From an uncultured Alphaproteobacteria bacterium (GTDB lineage Bacteria; Pseudomonadota; Alphaproteobacteria; RF32; CAG-239): a stretch of 64,000 nt of DNA. Under the pieces are notes generated by a model. The model had not been told where the DNA came from, ran no database searches, and saw only the letters and a list, made by a program, of their open reading frames with translations. The DNA lies in NCBI GenBank assembly GCA_944390455.1, contig CALXPU010000001.1, forward strand, positions 1 to 64,000. The letters are read 5' to 3'. Shown here piece after piece: positions 9,645 through 19,149 of the stretch (within the stretch, counting starts at the first letter, position 1; every line of letters starts with the position of its first letter). The position numbers and the translations under genes were made by a program.

Positions 9645-11099
9645 TTACTCTCCTTCTATAAATCCGTAATAATAACGCTTTTCTCTTGTTTTTCCAAATA
9701 CATTACTAAATTTAAATTTCATAGTCTGAGGCTTGGATACTTTGGTATAGTTTTCTGTATATTTTTTATATTCTTTCAAACTCTCAGCAAAAACTATCCC
9801 TCCATGAGCCTTTATATCTGTTTCGTCAAACCATGGATTTCTATGTGGCTCACCCCAAATTATTGGCTTGGGTTTATCTGCGCTCTCTAATGCCAAAACG
9901 CTCGACAACCAAACATCACCAAAAACATAATTTAATCTATCACCATGATATTGATACCACTTTCTAGTAAAACTTTTAGCAAATTGCTCTCCGTTAAGAT
10001 TGTATTTTGGACTATTGCTAAATAAAACACTTAAACTATAAGCCATCCCCATTAAAATCATCAAAAGATAGCAGGCTTTTTGCATTTTAACATATACACT
10101 TTCCGCTATATCCTCTCGAACTCCTGAAAAAAGAATAACTCCCAGCAAATACAACAAAGGAAATCCCCACATACTTTTTATAGGAGTTCCACTTATCAAA
10201 CCGCAGATGACTATAAAAATTATCGGACAAATTCCAGCATAAAATAAAAACTTATTTTGAAACGTTTGAATATTTAATTGGTATTTAATTCTATGTCTTA
10301 AAAATAATACAAAAAGCAAAACACTTCCCAAACTATAGAAAAACAAGGAAGCTAAAAATTTTGATGGATAAACAAAATGGTCTGTCCAACTTGCTAAAAC
10401 ATCTTTTCCACCTCTTGTTGAAAAATATTCAAAAACAAAAAAGTCATGTTCATACAACCAATATATGTGAGGAATAATTATCAGCACAAAAACAAATAAT
10501 CCAACATATGCTTTATATGATTTCAAACATTTCCTTCCCTCTTCTGTCAGTATCATAAGCAAAGAAAATCCTAATAACTGCAAGCCGCCTGTATATTTAT
10601 TCAGTATATTTAATCCACATGATATTGCTGCCAATACCCACCATTTTAATTTATCTTCAGTTATTGCTAAATAGAAATAATAGGCACATATCGGCCATAT
10701 GGCCAATGATAAGACATTTACATTATATTCTGGCGAGCAGTATCCATAAAAGACACAACCTTCTAAAATCATAACCGATAAAACAGCTGTCTTTTGCTGA
10801 TTTAATATTTTTAAAGCTAATTTATATAAATAAATAAAACCAACGAGCACGCATATTTGACTTAAAAAATACACTGCTTTAACATTTTCTGAAAATAAAA
10901 GATATATTCCGTATGCAGGAAACCCTGAAAGTGGCGGATGTTTATTTGTTCCCAATACACAGTATTTCCCCCACCATATAGCCTCTAAACTATCCATAGG
11001 AGCACCTATTCGTAATAGAGGCAAAATACTCCATACGCATATATGAATAAAACAAAATACTATTAAAGGGTGTTCTTTGATTATATTATTTATTTTCAA
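9645..11099 (-). CDS. GT39/ArnT-like membrane glycosyltransferase
   Basis: A 484-aa polytopic GT-C protein with roughly 10-11 hydrophobic segments and a soluble C-terminal tail of about 100 residues. The first periplasmic loop contains an acidic motif (GAPMDSLEAIWWGKY, about residue 33) and TNKHPPLSGFP. These correspond to the acidic and HPP motifs of ArnT/PMT-type enzymes, which use polyprenyl-phosphate sugars as donors in the periplasm. It is first in the operon, so it is the probable final transferase, perhaps onto lipid A. The acceptor is inferred from context only. Confidence 0.85.
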   Translation of the reverse strand: MKINNIIKEHPLIVFCFIHICVWSILPLLRIGAPMDSLEAIWWGKYCVLGTNKHPPLSGFPAYGIYLLFSENVKAVYFLSQICVLVGFIYLYKLALKILNQQKTAVLSVMILEGCVFYGYCSPEYNVNVLSLAIWPICAYYFYLAITEDKLKWWVLAAISCGLNILNKYTGGLQLLGFSLLMILTEEGRKCLKSYKAYVGLFVFVLIIIPHIYWLYEHDFFVFEYFSTRGGKDVLASWTDHFVYPSKFLASLFFYSLGSVLLFVLFLRHRIKYQLNIQTFQNKFLFYAGICPIIFIVICGLISGTPIKSMWGFPLLYLLGVILFSGVREDIAESVYVKMQKACYLLMILMGMAYSLSVLFSNSPKYNLNGEQFAKSFTRKWYQYHGDRLNYVFGDVWLSSVLALESADKPKPIIWGEPHRNPWFDETDIKAHGGIVFAESLKEYKKYTENYTKVSKPQTMKFKFSNVFGKTREKRYYYGFIEGE

Positions 11100-11267
11100 T
11101 TTTCCTCCTGATTTTTCTTAATTTAGTTTATTAGATATTATAAAACTCTATTTAGCAAGCTTAATCGCCTGTTTTTAGCATCCATTCTTATGAGTTTTGA
11201 AAAATTTAAACTTGAAAAAAATCTCAGTAGTGCTAGTAATTTATGGTATTTTAAAAGGAGATTACTT

Positions 11268-11555
11268 ATGGCTGTTGATAACGATACTGTTAGAAGAATT
11301 GCTTTTTTGGCAAGACTTAAAGTTGAACCGGAAAAGCTTGAGGACACAAAATCTGAATTTAATAAAATTTTAGAGTGGGTTGAAGAATTAGGTGAAGTTA
11401 ATACCGATAATGTAGAACCGCTCGTTTCCGTTAATAATGAAGCTTTATCTTTGAGAGCAGATGAAGTTAGTGAGGGACATATCAGTCAAGAAATCCTAAA
11501 GAATGCCCCCGCGCAGGAATTTGGTTATTTTGTCGTACCGAAAGTTGTGGAGTAA
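11268..11555 (+). CDS. gatC: Glutamyl-tRNA(Gln)/aspartyl-tRNA(Asn) amidotransferase subunit C
   Basis: Ninety-five aa beginning [19 protein letters not shown], the standard GatC entry, with [21 protein letters not shown] in the middle. GatC stabilises the GatAB complex that amidates misacylated Glu-tRNA(Gln) and/or Asp-tRNA(Asn). An upstream in-frame ATG at 11190 was rejected: the chosen ATG has a perfect AAAAGGAG 7 nt upstream and gives the family's normal length. It ends 4 nt before gatA. Confidence 0.95.
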   Translation: MAVDNDTVRRIAFLARLKVEPEKLEDTKSEFNKILEWVEELGEVNTDNVEPLVSVNNEALSLRADEVSEGHISQEILKNAPAQEFGYFVVPKVVE

Positions 11556-11559
11556 TATA

Positions 11560-13014
11560 ATGAGCGATTTAACAGATTTAACAATTGCAGAAAGTTTATC
11601 TAAATTAAAAACAAAAGAAATTTCTCCGGTTGAATTAACGCAAGCCTATATCAAAAAGCTTGATGATAATAGTAAATACAATGCTTATGTAACTTTAAAC
11701 GCCGATGAGGCCTTGAAAGCAGCCCAAGAATCCGAAAAACATTACAACAATAATACAAATCGTAGTTTAGAGGGTATTCCTTTAGGGATAAAAGACCTTT
11801 TTTGTACAAAAGGTATTAAAACAACAGCTTGCTCTCATATTTTGGATAACTTTGTTCCTCAATACGAATCAACGGTCACTCAAAAGCTTTTGGATTGTGG
11901 TGCTTTGTTCCTTGGCAAATTGAATATGGATGAATTTGCAATGGGCGGAAGTAATGAAACCAGTTATTTTGGTCCTGTTGTTAACCCTTGGAGTAAAAAT
12001 ACACCATTAGTTGCCGGTGGTTCTTCCGGTGGTTCTGCAGCTGCGGTTGCGGCTAAGATGTGTGCTGCGGCCACTGCTACCGATACCGGTGGTTCAATCC
12101 GCGAACCTTCGGCTTTCTGCGGCGTTACTGGTATTAAACCAACATATGGCAGATGTTCTCGTTATGGCATTATGGCTTTTGCATCATCTCTTGATCAGGC
12201 GGGACCTATATGTAAAGACGTTACTGACTGCGCACTTATGTTAAATGCTATGGCTGGCTATGATGCAAAAGATTCTACTTCTTCTAAAAATGAAGTTCCT
12301 GATTTTTCATCATTTATCGGTCAAGATGTCAAAGGATTAAAAATAGGTGTTCCAACAGAATATAGACCCGATGGACTTAATTCTGAGGTTGCTGCTTATT
12401 GGGATAAAGCTGCGCAAATTCTTAAAGACTGCGGAGCAGAAATTGTTAATATCAGCCTTCCTCATACAAAATATGCTTTACCGACGTATTATGTTATTGC
12501 TCCGGCGGAAGCTTCTTCTAACCTTGCCAGATATGATGGCGTCCGCTATGGCTTGAGAGTTAGCGGTAATGGTCTTGATGAACAGTATATCAACACAAGA
12601 ACCTCTGGTTTTGGTGCTGAAGTAAAACGTCGTATTCTTATCGGTACTTATGTTTTATCTGCCGGTTACTATGATGCTTATTATCTTAAAGCACAGAAAG
12701 TTCGTCGCTTAGTAAAAAATGATTTTGATGAAGCATTTAAAAAGTGCGATGTTATTTTAACTCCCACTTCACCTGTTGAACCTTTCGCTATTGGTGATAA
12801 AAAAATGTTGGAGAATCCCATTAATATGTATCTCAATGATATTTTCACAGTTTCTGTTAACTTGGCAGGCTTGCCGGCAATGAGCTTACCTATTGGATTG
12901 TCTCAAAATGGTTTACCTTTGGGAATGCAATTAATCGGGCGTGCTTTTGACGAAGCAACCATTTTTAAAACCGCTTATCAGCTTGAACGTGGCGCTAATT
13001 TTGTTAGGATGTAA
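11560..13014 (+). CDS. gatA: Glutamyl-tRNA(Gln) amidotransferase subunit A
   Basis: The amidase-signature subunit that releases ammonia from glutamine. The Ser-cisSer-Lys triad is visible: K78 in PLGIKDLFC, cis-Ser155 in [11 protein letters not shown] and nucleophile S179 in [12 protein letters not shown]. The 484 aa equal the usual length. An in-frame ATG at 11503 lies inside gatC and was rejected in favour of the ATG 4 nt after the gatC stop. gatC-gatA-gatB form one transcription unit, so the organism probably makes Gln-tRNA(Gln) indirectly. Confidence 0.97.
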   Translation: MSDLTDLTIAESLSKLKTKEISPVELTQAYIKKLDDNSKYNAYVTLNADEALKAAQESEKHYNNNTNRSLEGIPLGIKDLFCTKGIKTTACSHILDNFVPQYESTVTQKLLDCGALFLGKLNMDEFAMGGSNETSYFGPVVNPWSKNTPLVAGGSSGGSAAAVAAKMCAAATATDTGGSIREPSAFCGVTGIKPTYGRCSRYGIMAFASSLDQAGPICKDVTDCALMLNAMAGYDAKDSTSSKNEVPDFSSFIGQDVKGLKIGVPTEYRPDGLNSEVAAYWDKAAQILKDCGAEIVNISLPHTKYALPTYYVIAPAEASSNLARYDGVRYGLRVSGNGLDEQYINTRTSGFGAEVKRRILIGTYVLSAGYYDAYYLKAQKVRRLVKNDFDEAFKKCDVILTPTSPVEPFAIGDKKMLENPINMYLNDIFTVSVNLAGLPAMSLPIGLSQNGLPLGMQLIGRAFDEATIFKTAYQLERGANFVRM

Positions 13015-13019
13015 AGACA

Positions 13020-14474
13020 ATGTCAGAATATGTAATTGAAACAGAAAAAGGAAAATGGGAAATTATTTGCGGATTGGAAATCCACTGTCAAATTATCTCT
13101 AAATCTAAAATTTTTAGTGGCGCATCTACAGAATTTGGTGACGATGTTAATGAAAACGTGTCTTTTGTAGACGCAGGTATGCCCGGGATGTTACCTACTC
13201 TAAATCAAGAATGCGTTCATCAAGCCATTAAAACAGGTTTAGGATTAAATGCTGTAATTAATAAATATTCTGAATTTTCACGCAAAAATTATTTCTATGC
13301 TGATCTACCGCAAGGATACCAGATTACACAGTTCCAATATCCTATTGTTGGGGAAGGTTTTATTGATATTGATTTGGATGGTGGTATTACCAAAAGAATC
13401 CGTATTGAAAGAATGCATATTGAACAAGATGCTGGCAAATCTATTCATGATATTGATCCGCACAAAAGTTTTATTGACTTGAATCGTGCTGGCGTGGGTT
13501 TGATGGAAATCGTTACAAAACCTGATTTTCGTGCTCCGGAAGAAGCTGGTGCTTTTTTACGTAAATTACGTTCTATTTTGCGTTATCTCGGCACTTGCGA
13601 TGGAAACATGGACGAAGGTTCTATGCGATGCGATGTTAATGTTTCTGTTCGCCCGTTAGGCTCTGATGAATACAGAACTCGTTGTGAAATGAAAAATGTT
13701 AACAGTGTAAAATTTGTTATGCAGGCTATTGAAATTGAAGCTCGCCGCCATATTGAAGTTTATGAAAATGGTGGAGAAATTTGTCAGGAAACTCGTCAGT
13801 TTGATCCTGTTGCTCTAACAACAAAAGTTATGCGTAAAAAAGAATTTGCGCACGATTATCGTTATTTCCCTGAACCTGATTTACCTCCTTTGATATTAGG
13901 TGATGAGTTAATTAACAAGATTAAAACAGAATTGGTTGAACTTCCTGATGCTAAAAAATCTCGTTTTGTTAAAGAGCTCGGTTTAACTCCTTATGATGCT
14001 ATGGTTATCTGCGAAAATAAAGAAGTTGCTGATTTCTTTGAAAAAGCTGCAACAGGTAGAGATGCCAAAAAGGTGGCTAACTGGTTAATGGGAGATTTTT
14101 TTGCAATGCTTAAAAAGAAGAATCTTGAAATTTCTCACTCCCCTGTTTCTGCAGAAAATCTTGGTAAATTAGTCGATCTTATTACCAAAGATGTTATTTC
14201 CGGTAAAATTGCAAAAGATGTTTTTGAAATTATGGCTGAAACATCTGAAGATCCTGAAAAAATTGTTGAAGAAAAAGGATTAAAACAAGTTACCGATACT
14301 TCTGCTATTGAAGCCATTATTGATGCTGTTATTGCCTCAAATCCAGATAATGTTGCAAGTTACAAAGCCGGAAAAGTTAACTTATTGGGATGGTTTGTTG
14401 GACAGGTAATTAAACAATCTCAAGGCAAAGCAAACCCTGCTTTGGTTAACAAGCTTCTTAAAGAGAAATTATAA
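13020..14474 (+). CDS. gatB: Glutamyl-tRNA(Gln) amidotransferase subunit B
   Basis: The kinase/amidotransferase subunit, which activates the tRNA-bound carboxylate with ATP and accepts ammonia from GatA. Recognisable signatures are [13 protein letters not shown] near residue 13, [38 protein letters not shown] and [12 protein letters not shown]. The C-terminal YqeY-like tail ends [20 protein letters not shown]. The length (484 aa) is normal. It starts 5 nt after gatA and is followed by a long perfect hairpin. Confidence 0.97.
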   Translation: MSEYVIETEKGKWEIICGLEIHCQIISKSKIFSGASTEFGDDVNENVSFVDAGMPGMLPTLNQECVHQAIKTGLGLNAVINKYSEFSRKNYFYADLPQGYQITQFQYPIVGEGFIDIDLDGGITKRIRIERMHIEQDAGKSIHDIDPHKSFIDLNRAGVGLMEIVTKPDFRAPEEAGAFLRKLRSILRYLGTCDGNMDEGSMRCDVNVSVRPLGSDEYRTRCEMKNVNSVKFVMQAIEIEARRHIEVYENGGEICQETRQFDPVALTTKVMRKKEFAHDYRYFPEPDLPPLILGDELINKIKTELVELPDAKKSRFVKELGLTPYDAMVICENKEVADFFEKAATGRDAKKVANWLMGDFFAMLKKKNLEISHSPVSAENLGKLVDLITKDVISGKIAKDVFEIMAETSEDPEKIVEEKGLKQVTDTSAIEAIIDAVIASNPDNVASYKAGKVNLLGWFVGQVIKQSQGKANPALVNKLLKEKL

Positions 14475-14500
14475 TTATAGCCCTAAATTTTTACTTTGTT

Positions 14501-14531
14501 ATAAAGCTGTCTAGTCTCTAGGCAGCTTTAT
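14501..14531 (+). terminator. Long hairpin after gatB (possible terminator)
   Basis: A 14-bp stem (14501-14514 with 14518-14531, one G-U pair) closes a TCT triloop 26 nt after the gatB stop. No uridine tract follows, so it may work as an mRNA 3'-stabilising or processing hairpin rather than a classic intrinsic terminator. Confidence 0.5.
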
Positions 14532-14613
14532 AAACATAGACATTAGTTTTATATCCTCTTTATTTTGCCAAAATGATTTTTATATTGTCCATATGTAGCA
14601 AAAGGAGATAGAT

Positions 14614-14808
14614 ATGAGTAAGGTTAACATTGTAAATTTTGTCGTTTATGATCTTGCCAGCTGTTTTAATTTTGCTGAAAATCATGAATTAGACAGAGAA
14701 ATTGTTGGGCTTGTTGCTGATTATTGGAATAGAAAACATTTTGTTTCTGGTGATAAGAATCTTAAATTTAATCATAACAATGATATTCGGCAAAAATTTA
14801 TGATTTAG
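14614..14808 (+). CDS. Small hypothetical protein (64 aa)
   Basis: A 64-residue protein starting MSKVNIVNFVVYDLASCFNF, with no signal peptide or membrane helix and a mixed charged C-terminal half. The AAAAGGAG ribosome site 8 nt upstream of the ATG is one of the best in the window, which supports translation. It is monocistronic, between the gatB hairpin and the secF terminator. I do not recognise the family. Confidence 0.55.
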   Translation: MSKVNIVNFVVYDLASCFNFAENHELDREIVGLVADYWNRKHFVSGDKNLKFNHNNDIRQKFMI

Positions 14809-14981
14809 AATCTAGTTTTACACTTTTTTTATAATCGTTCCCATAGCTTTTTATGGCGTTTTATTTATTCTCTTGTTATCCAAATAGCTTTTTCTATTGG
14901 AGTTCTTAAACTAATTAATTGGGTTTCTCTCTAATAAATGCGTTACTCTTTCGCTTTTTTATAACTAGTTTTATCTCAACA

Positions 14982-15016
14982 AAAAAAGGCTCCTTAAAAT
15001 TCAAGGAGCCTTTTTC
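14982..15016. terminator. Bidirectional intrinsic terminator (secF and the 64-aa gene)
   Basis: Stem GGCTCCTT/AAGGAGCC (14989-14996 with 15003-15010), a 6-nt loop, an A-run before it and a T-run after. It works for secF on the minus strand and could also end plus-strand transcripts. Confidence 0.85.
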
Positions 15017-15029
15017 TTTATTCTACTTT

Positions 15030-15965
15030 TTAACCAATCGTTCCAAAGTAGTTTTCTTCTTCTTGATGATGTACTGCACGCAAATCAAATAAATTCAAAA
15101 TTGCAGCCGATACATAAATTGAAGAATATGTTCCAATGATTAATCCTGAAAGGATTGTAAATGAAAAGCTTTCAAGAGCATCTCCACCCCACAAAAACAG
15201 AGGAATAACAGCTATTAATGTTGTTACACCCGTCAAAATAGTACGGGAGAAAATATCATTTACACTTTTGTTAATCAGTTCTTCTTGCGGCATTTTACGA
15301 TATTTTTTCAAATTTTCACGAATTCTATCGTATGTTACCACCTTATCATTCACAGAATAACCAACTAATGTTAGAATTGCAGCAATAGTTGTTAAGCTGA
15401 AATCATATCTGAAAAATGAAAGCAATCCTACAACTATTATGGTATCATGGAACAAACCTAACAGTGCACCAACAGCAAACTGCCATTCAAATCTAACCCA
15501 GATATAAATAGCGATAGCCAATATGGCCAAAATAGAAGCTACTGTTCCGGCTATTTTTAGTTCGTCACCAACTTGAGGACCGACTGTTTCAACACGACGG
15601 TATTCATAATCATTACCAAGAATTTCTCTGATTTCGGCCACAGCTTTGCGTTGAGCAACTTCATCCGCATTATCAGCCTGAGCTCTAATCATTAATTCTT
15701 TTCCTTCGGTTCCTATTGTTTGAAGATTTAATTCATCCAACTTTACAACACTTAATTTAGAACGAATTTCTTCTATATTAATAGGTTGTTCCGATTTGAT
15801 TTCCATTAAAACACCACCTGAAAAATCAATACCGAAGTTAAAACTTTTCAGATAAATACTAGCTATTGATAATATCACCAGAATAGACGACAGTATGTAT
15901 GTAAAATACCGCGCTTTCATGAAGTTGATATTTGTATCTTTTATTATCCATTTTAACATTGTCAT
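15030..15965 (-). CDS. secF: Protein translocase subunit SecF
   Basis: SecF works with SecD and YajC to pull secreted proteins through SecYEG using the proton gradient. The 311 aa show the six-helix RND-like layout. Helix 1 leads into GIDFSGGVLMEIK near residue 49, the periplasmic domain follows, and then come VGYSVNDKVVTYDRIREN and the later helices. It is the last gene of the yajC-secD-secF operon, 19 nt after secD, and is closed by an intrinsic terminator. Confidence 0.96.
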   Translation of the reverse strand: MTMLKWIIKDTNINFMKARYFTYILSSILVILSIASIYLKSFNFGIDFSGGVLMEIKSEQPINIEEIRSKLSVVKLDELNLQTIGTEGKELMIRAQADNADEVAQRKAVAEIREILGNDYEYRRVETVGPQVGDELKIAGTVASILAILAIAIYIWVRFEWQFAVGALLGLFHDTIIVVGLLSFFRYDFSLTTIAAILTLVGYSVNDKVVTYDRIRENLKKYRKMPQEELINKSVNDIFSRTILTGVTTLIAVIPLFLWGGDALESFSFTILSGLIIGTYSSIYVSAAILNLFDLRAVHHQEEENYFGTIG

Positions 15966-15984
15966 TTTTCTATTCCTTTTTTAC

Positions 15985-17532
15985 TTAAATCGGTAGTGTC
16001 TTTGGTTTATAACGATTAAACCATGCGGCAATTATCAATCTGGTTACAGTTACAGATGTAAACATTGATGTTGCAATACCAATTGACAAAGTTACTGCAA
16101 AGCCTCTGACCGGACCACTTCCGAAGTAGAACAGAACAGCTGCTGCAATTAATGTTGTTAAATTGGAGTCAATAATTGTGCCCCATGCTATTGAAAATCC
16201 GCTTTCAATAGCATCCTTAATGGAACGTCCATTTTTGACTTCTTCACGCATACGTTCAAAAATCAAAACATTGGCATCAACAGCCATACCGATTGTTAAG
16301 ATAATTCCGGCAATACCAGGTAAGGTTAATGTTGCTCCAATTAAGCTCAAAGCACCCAACATTAAGAATAGGTTTAAGAAAACTGTAATTGTTGTAAACA
16401 AACCAAACAGTCCATATGCCAAAACCAAGAAGATAACAACACCGATGAAACCAATCACAGAAGCAAATACACCAGCTTCAATAGAATCAGCACCAAGTCC
16501 TGCACCAACAGTTCTTTCTTCCAAAATATTTAATGGAGCAGGTAATGCACCAGAACGAAGTAATAATGCAAGTTCTTGAGCACTCTCAGAAGTGTAGTTA
16601 CCTGTAATCACACCTGAACCACCTGTAATGGCTGATTGGATAGTAGGAGCTGAAATAACTTCATCATCCAAAACGATTGCCAATTGTTCACCAATGTTGT
16701 TCTTGGTAACTTCGCCAAATTTTTTAGCACCTAAATTGTTAAATTTAAAGCTAACTGCCGGAGCACCTTCTTGGAATGAAACGCCTGCATCTGTTAATGT
16801 TTCACCACCAACAGCAGGCTTTCTAACAATAACATATTGTTCACCTTCAACACCTCTTATAATACGTGAAGAACTTTTTAATTTACCACGCTTTGCTTCA
16901 GCTACTGAAGTTGAACTATCAACCAAGTGGAAAGTCATTTTTGCTGTTTTACCAAGCAAAACTTTAACTTCTTCCGGATTTTGAACGCCTGGTAATTGTA
17001 CCAAAATTCTTCCTTCACCTTGGCTTTGGATTATTGGTTCATTTGTACCATATTCATCAATACGTTTACGAACAATTTCAATTGATTGATCAATCAATTT
17101 CCTTTTGATTTCATTTAAGGCTTGTTCATCATATGTTACAACCAATACGTCATTACCGTTATCTGTTACTTTCAAGCCATCATCCATCTTACGCAATGGC
17201 ACCATTGCTTTTGCTCTGGAATTTGTGCTCTCAATTTTTACTTTCAGACCATTTTCATCTGAATTTATGCTTTGATAACGAATTCTTGCTTCTTTTAGAG
17301 CGGAACGAGCAGAATCTTCTAAAGTCTGCATTCTATCTTTTAAGGCTGTTGTCATATCTACTTCAAGCAACAAGCTTGAACCACCCTGCAAGTCTAATCC
17401 CAAATTAACAGGTTGCCACCATGATGGCAATGTTGTTTTTGGATCTTTAACGAAGTTTGGTACGGCAAAAAATATACCTATCAAACATATCGTCAAAATC
17501 ATTATTATTCTTTGTAACGATAATTTATACAT
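15985..17532 (-). CDS. secD: Protein translocase subunit SecD
   Basis: The 515-aa partner of SecF. It has an N-terminal helix, then GLDLQGGSSLLLEVD, a periplasmic P1 domain with RKRIDEYGTNEPIIQ and GRILVQLPGV, and five C-terminal helices including GMAVDANVLIFERMREE with the conserved Asp of the proton pathway. The length is typical of alphaproteobacterial SecD. It lies 35 nt downstream of yajC. Confidence 0.97.
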   Translation of the reverse strand: MYKLSLQRIIMILTICLIGIFFAVPNFVKDPKTTLPSWWQPVNLGLDLQGGSSLLLEVDMTTALKDRMQTLEDSARSALKEARIRYQSINSDENGLKVKIESTNSRAKAMVPLRKMDDGLKVTDNGNDVLVVTYDEQALNEIKRKLIDQSIEIVRKRIDEYGTNEPIIQSQGEGRILVQLPGVQNPEEVKVLLGKTAKMTFHLVDSSTSVAEAKRGKLKSSSRIIRGVEGEQYVIVRKPAVGGETLTDAGVSFQEGAPAVSFKFNNLGAKKFGEVTKNNIGEQLAIVLDDEVISAPTIQSAITGGSGVITGNYTSESAQELALLLRSGALPAPLNILEERTVGAGLGADSIEAGVFASVIGFIGVVIFLVLAYGLFGLFTTITVFLNLFLMLGALSLIGATLTLPGIAGIILTIGMAVDANVLIFERMREEVKNGRSIKDAIESGFSIAWGTIIDSNLTTLIAAAVLFYFGSGPVRGFAVTLSIGIATSMFTSVTVTRLIIAAWFNRYKPKTLPI

Positions 17533-17567
17533 TATTGTTCTCTCTTTTCTACTGTTTATTCATTAGC

Positions 17568-17897
17568 TTATTGTTTTGAAACAACTTCTCTAACGCTTGA
17601 ACGAGATATTTTTATCTCTACACCGTTAGCAATTTCTACTGTTAAAACGCCTTCTTCGGCTTTAACAACTTTTGCATAAATACCACCGCCGGTCAGAATT
17701 TCATCTTTAGGCTTAATTGCATTTAGCATATCTTCATGTTCTTTCATTTTTTTCTGTTGAGGACGACTGATCAAGAAATAGAATATTGCAAAAACAATAA
17801 CTAATTGCACAATAAAACCTACCATTGGATTTGGTTCCACTGTCGCAGCAGCACCCGTCGCAGCAATAGCTTCTGATATAAACATTGTTTTCTCCAT
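17568..17897 (-). CDS. yajC: Sec translocon accessory protein YajC
   Basis: This 109-aa protein has one membrane helix (about 29-44) followed at once by RPQQKKMKEHEDML, the YajC signature, and a small basic cytoplasmic domain with EILTGGGIYAKV. YajC associates with SecDF. It is the first gene of the operon and has GGAG just before the ATG. Confidence 0.95.
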   Translation of the reverse strand: MEKTMFISEAIAATGAAATVEPNPMVGFIVQLVIVFAIFYFLISRPQQKKMKEHEDMLNAIKPKDEILTGGGIYAKVVKAEEGVLTVEIANGVEIKISRSSVREVVSKQ

Positions 17898-18029
17898 TTA
17901 AAATTTAATCTTTTTCGCAGAGAGTTTACGCAAAAAAAATGCTTGATACAACTCAAAATACTGAGATTTACCACGAAAATTTTACTTTATCAGAATATTA
18001 GATTTATCTTTAGCTTAGGCTAGACTTTT

Positions 18030-19016
18030 TTACGGAAGATACGAACGGGGATTTACAGCCTTTTTGCCAGCTCTGACTTCAAAATGTAGCTGTGGGAAAT
18101 TAACACTTCCCGTACTTCCAACTGTAGCTATTTTTTCGCCACGCAATACTTTCTGTCCTTTTTTTACGTATAAATGTTGATTGTGCGCGTATGCTGTAAT
18201 GTAACCATCACTATGTTTAATTAAAATTAGATTACCAAAACCTTTTAATTCGTTTCCAGCGTAAGCCACAACACCTTTATCTGCAGCTTTTACATTTGTT
18301 CCCATTGCCGCTTTTATATTGATGCCATCGTTTTTGCGTCCTTTACCGACAATTCCAAAATTTGAGACAACCGTTCCTTGCACCGGCCAAATAAACTTAG
18401 TTTTTCTGTATGTTGAAACATTCTTGCGAGGGGCTTTCTTATTTATACTTTTAGCTGTTGCTGTTGATTTTTTTGCGGTTGTTTTGCTTTTTGTATTTTT
18501 TACTGCCGTTGTTGTCTTTTTAGCCGTATTACCTTTTGTATAGGAATAGCTGGATGACCCACCAGAGCTTGTTTTAGATGCAATTTGATATTGTGTACTA
18601 CTGCTACTACTTCCTGCTAAAGTTTCCGGAAGCATTAGTGTTTGTCCTACACTAATCGTATAGGGTTCTTCCAAATCATTTAAACGACTTAGAGAGGTTA
18701 TATCAACATTATACTTTTTTGAAATACTGTATAATGTTTCTCCCTTAGAAACCACATGCTTTTGGCGTTTAGGTAATTTTAAACTTTGCCCAATATTTAG
18801 AGCATAAGGGGCAGATAGATTATTTTCCTCAATTAATCCTCTTAGTGGAACTTGATATTTTCTGGACAAGCTGTATAGAGTATCCCCCTTTTGAACAATC
18901 ACATTGCCAGGGGTATAGTTGTAACCATAACTATTAAACAAAGGGATACCACCGCTTCTGGCATAGCAACCAAATAGCAGAGGAACGAAAAGTAATGTAA
19001 TTAAAGCCTTTCTCAT
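18030..19016 (-). CDS. NlpD-like lipoprotein: two LysM domains and a degenerate LytM (M23) domain
   Basis: A signal peptide ends in the lipobox LLFGC (Cys17). LysM domains lie at about 38-82 and 87-130, an Ala/Thr/Lys-rich linker spans 150-200, and an M23 fold runs from about 205 to the end (GRKNDGINI, AYAHNQH, QLHFEVR, VNPRSYLP). Two of the three zinc ligands of active LytM enzymes are replaced (N229, N233), and the first His of HxH is Q309. E. coli NlpD has the same kind of loss and activates the amidase AmiC, so a role as an envelope amidase activator in division is likely. It lies 132 nt upstream of yajC on the same strand. Confidence 0.88.
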   Translation of the reverse strand: MRKALITLLFVPLLFGCYARSGGIPLFNSYGYNYTPGNVIVQKGDTLYSLSRKYQVPLRGLIEENNLSAPYALNIGQSLKLPKRQKHVVSKGETLYSISKKYNVDITSLSRLNDLEEPYTISVGQTLMLPETLAGSSSSSTQYQIASKTSSGGSSSYSYTKGNTAKKTTTAVKNTKSKTTAKKSTATAKSINKKAPRKNVSTYRKTKFIWPVQGTVVSNFGIVGKGRKNDGINIKAAMGTNVKAADKGVVAYAGNELKGFGNLILIKHSDGYITAYAHNQHLYVKKGQKVLRGEKIATVGSTGSVNFPQLHFEVRAGKKAVNPRSYLP

Positions 19017-19090
19017 TGTTTTCCTTTGTTTATTATTATCTTCTACATGAAAAAAACTAAATATTCGTTAAACTCTCACAGAATCTATTC

Positions 19091-19119
19091 TTGATTTTTG
19101 TAGCACATTATTTTATACA
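19091..19119 (+). promoter_or_regulatory. Promoter of sufB
   Basis: TTGATT (19091-19096) and TATACA (19114-19119) are separated by 17 nt, 31 nt before the sufB ATG. The spacing is ideal. Confidence 0.6.
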
Positions 19120-19135
19120 AAGATAAATTATCTTT
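19119..19135. promoter_or_regulatory. Inverted repeat over the predicted sufB transcription start
   Basis: AAAGATAA (19119-19126) and TTATCTTT (19128-19135) form an 8-bp dyad with a 1-nt centre. It starts at the -10 box and covers the expected +1. This is a suitable place for a repressor operator such as an Rrf2-type iron-sulfur regulator, but the binding protein is unknown and the AT-rich dyad could be chance. Confidence 0.35.
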
Positions 19136-19149
19136 TTAAGGAAAAATTT

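Noticed and set aside
11190..11267. Longer gatC start
   Set aside because: It adds 26 residues unlike any GatC; AAAAGGAG is placed for the ATG at 11268.
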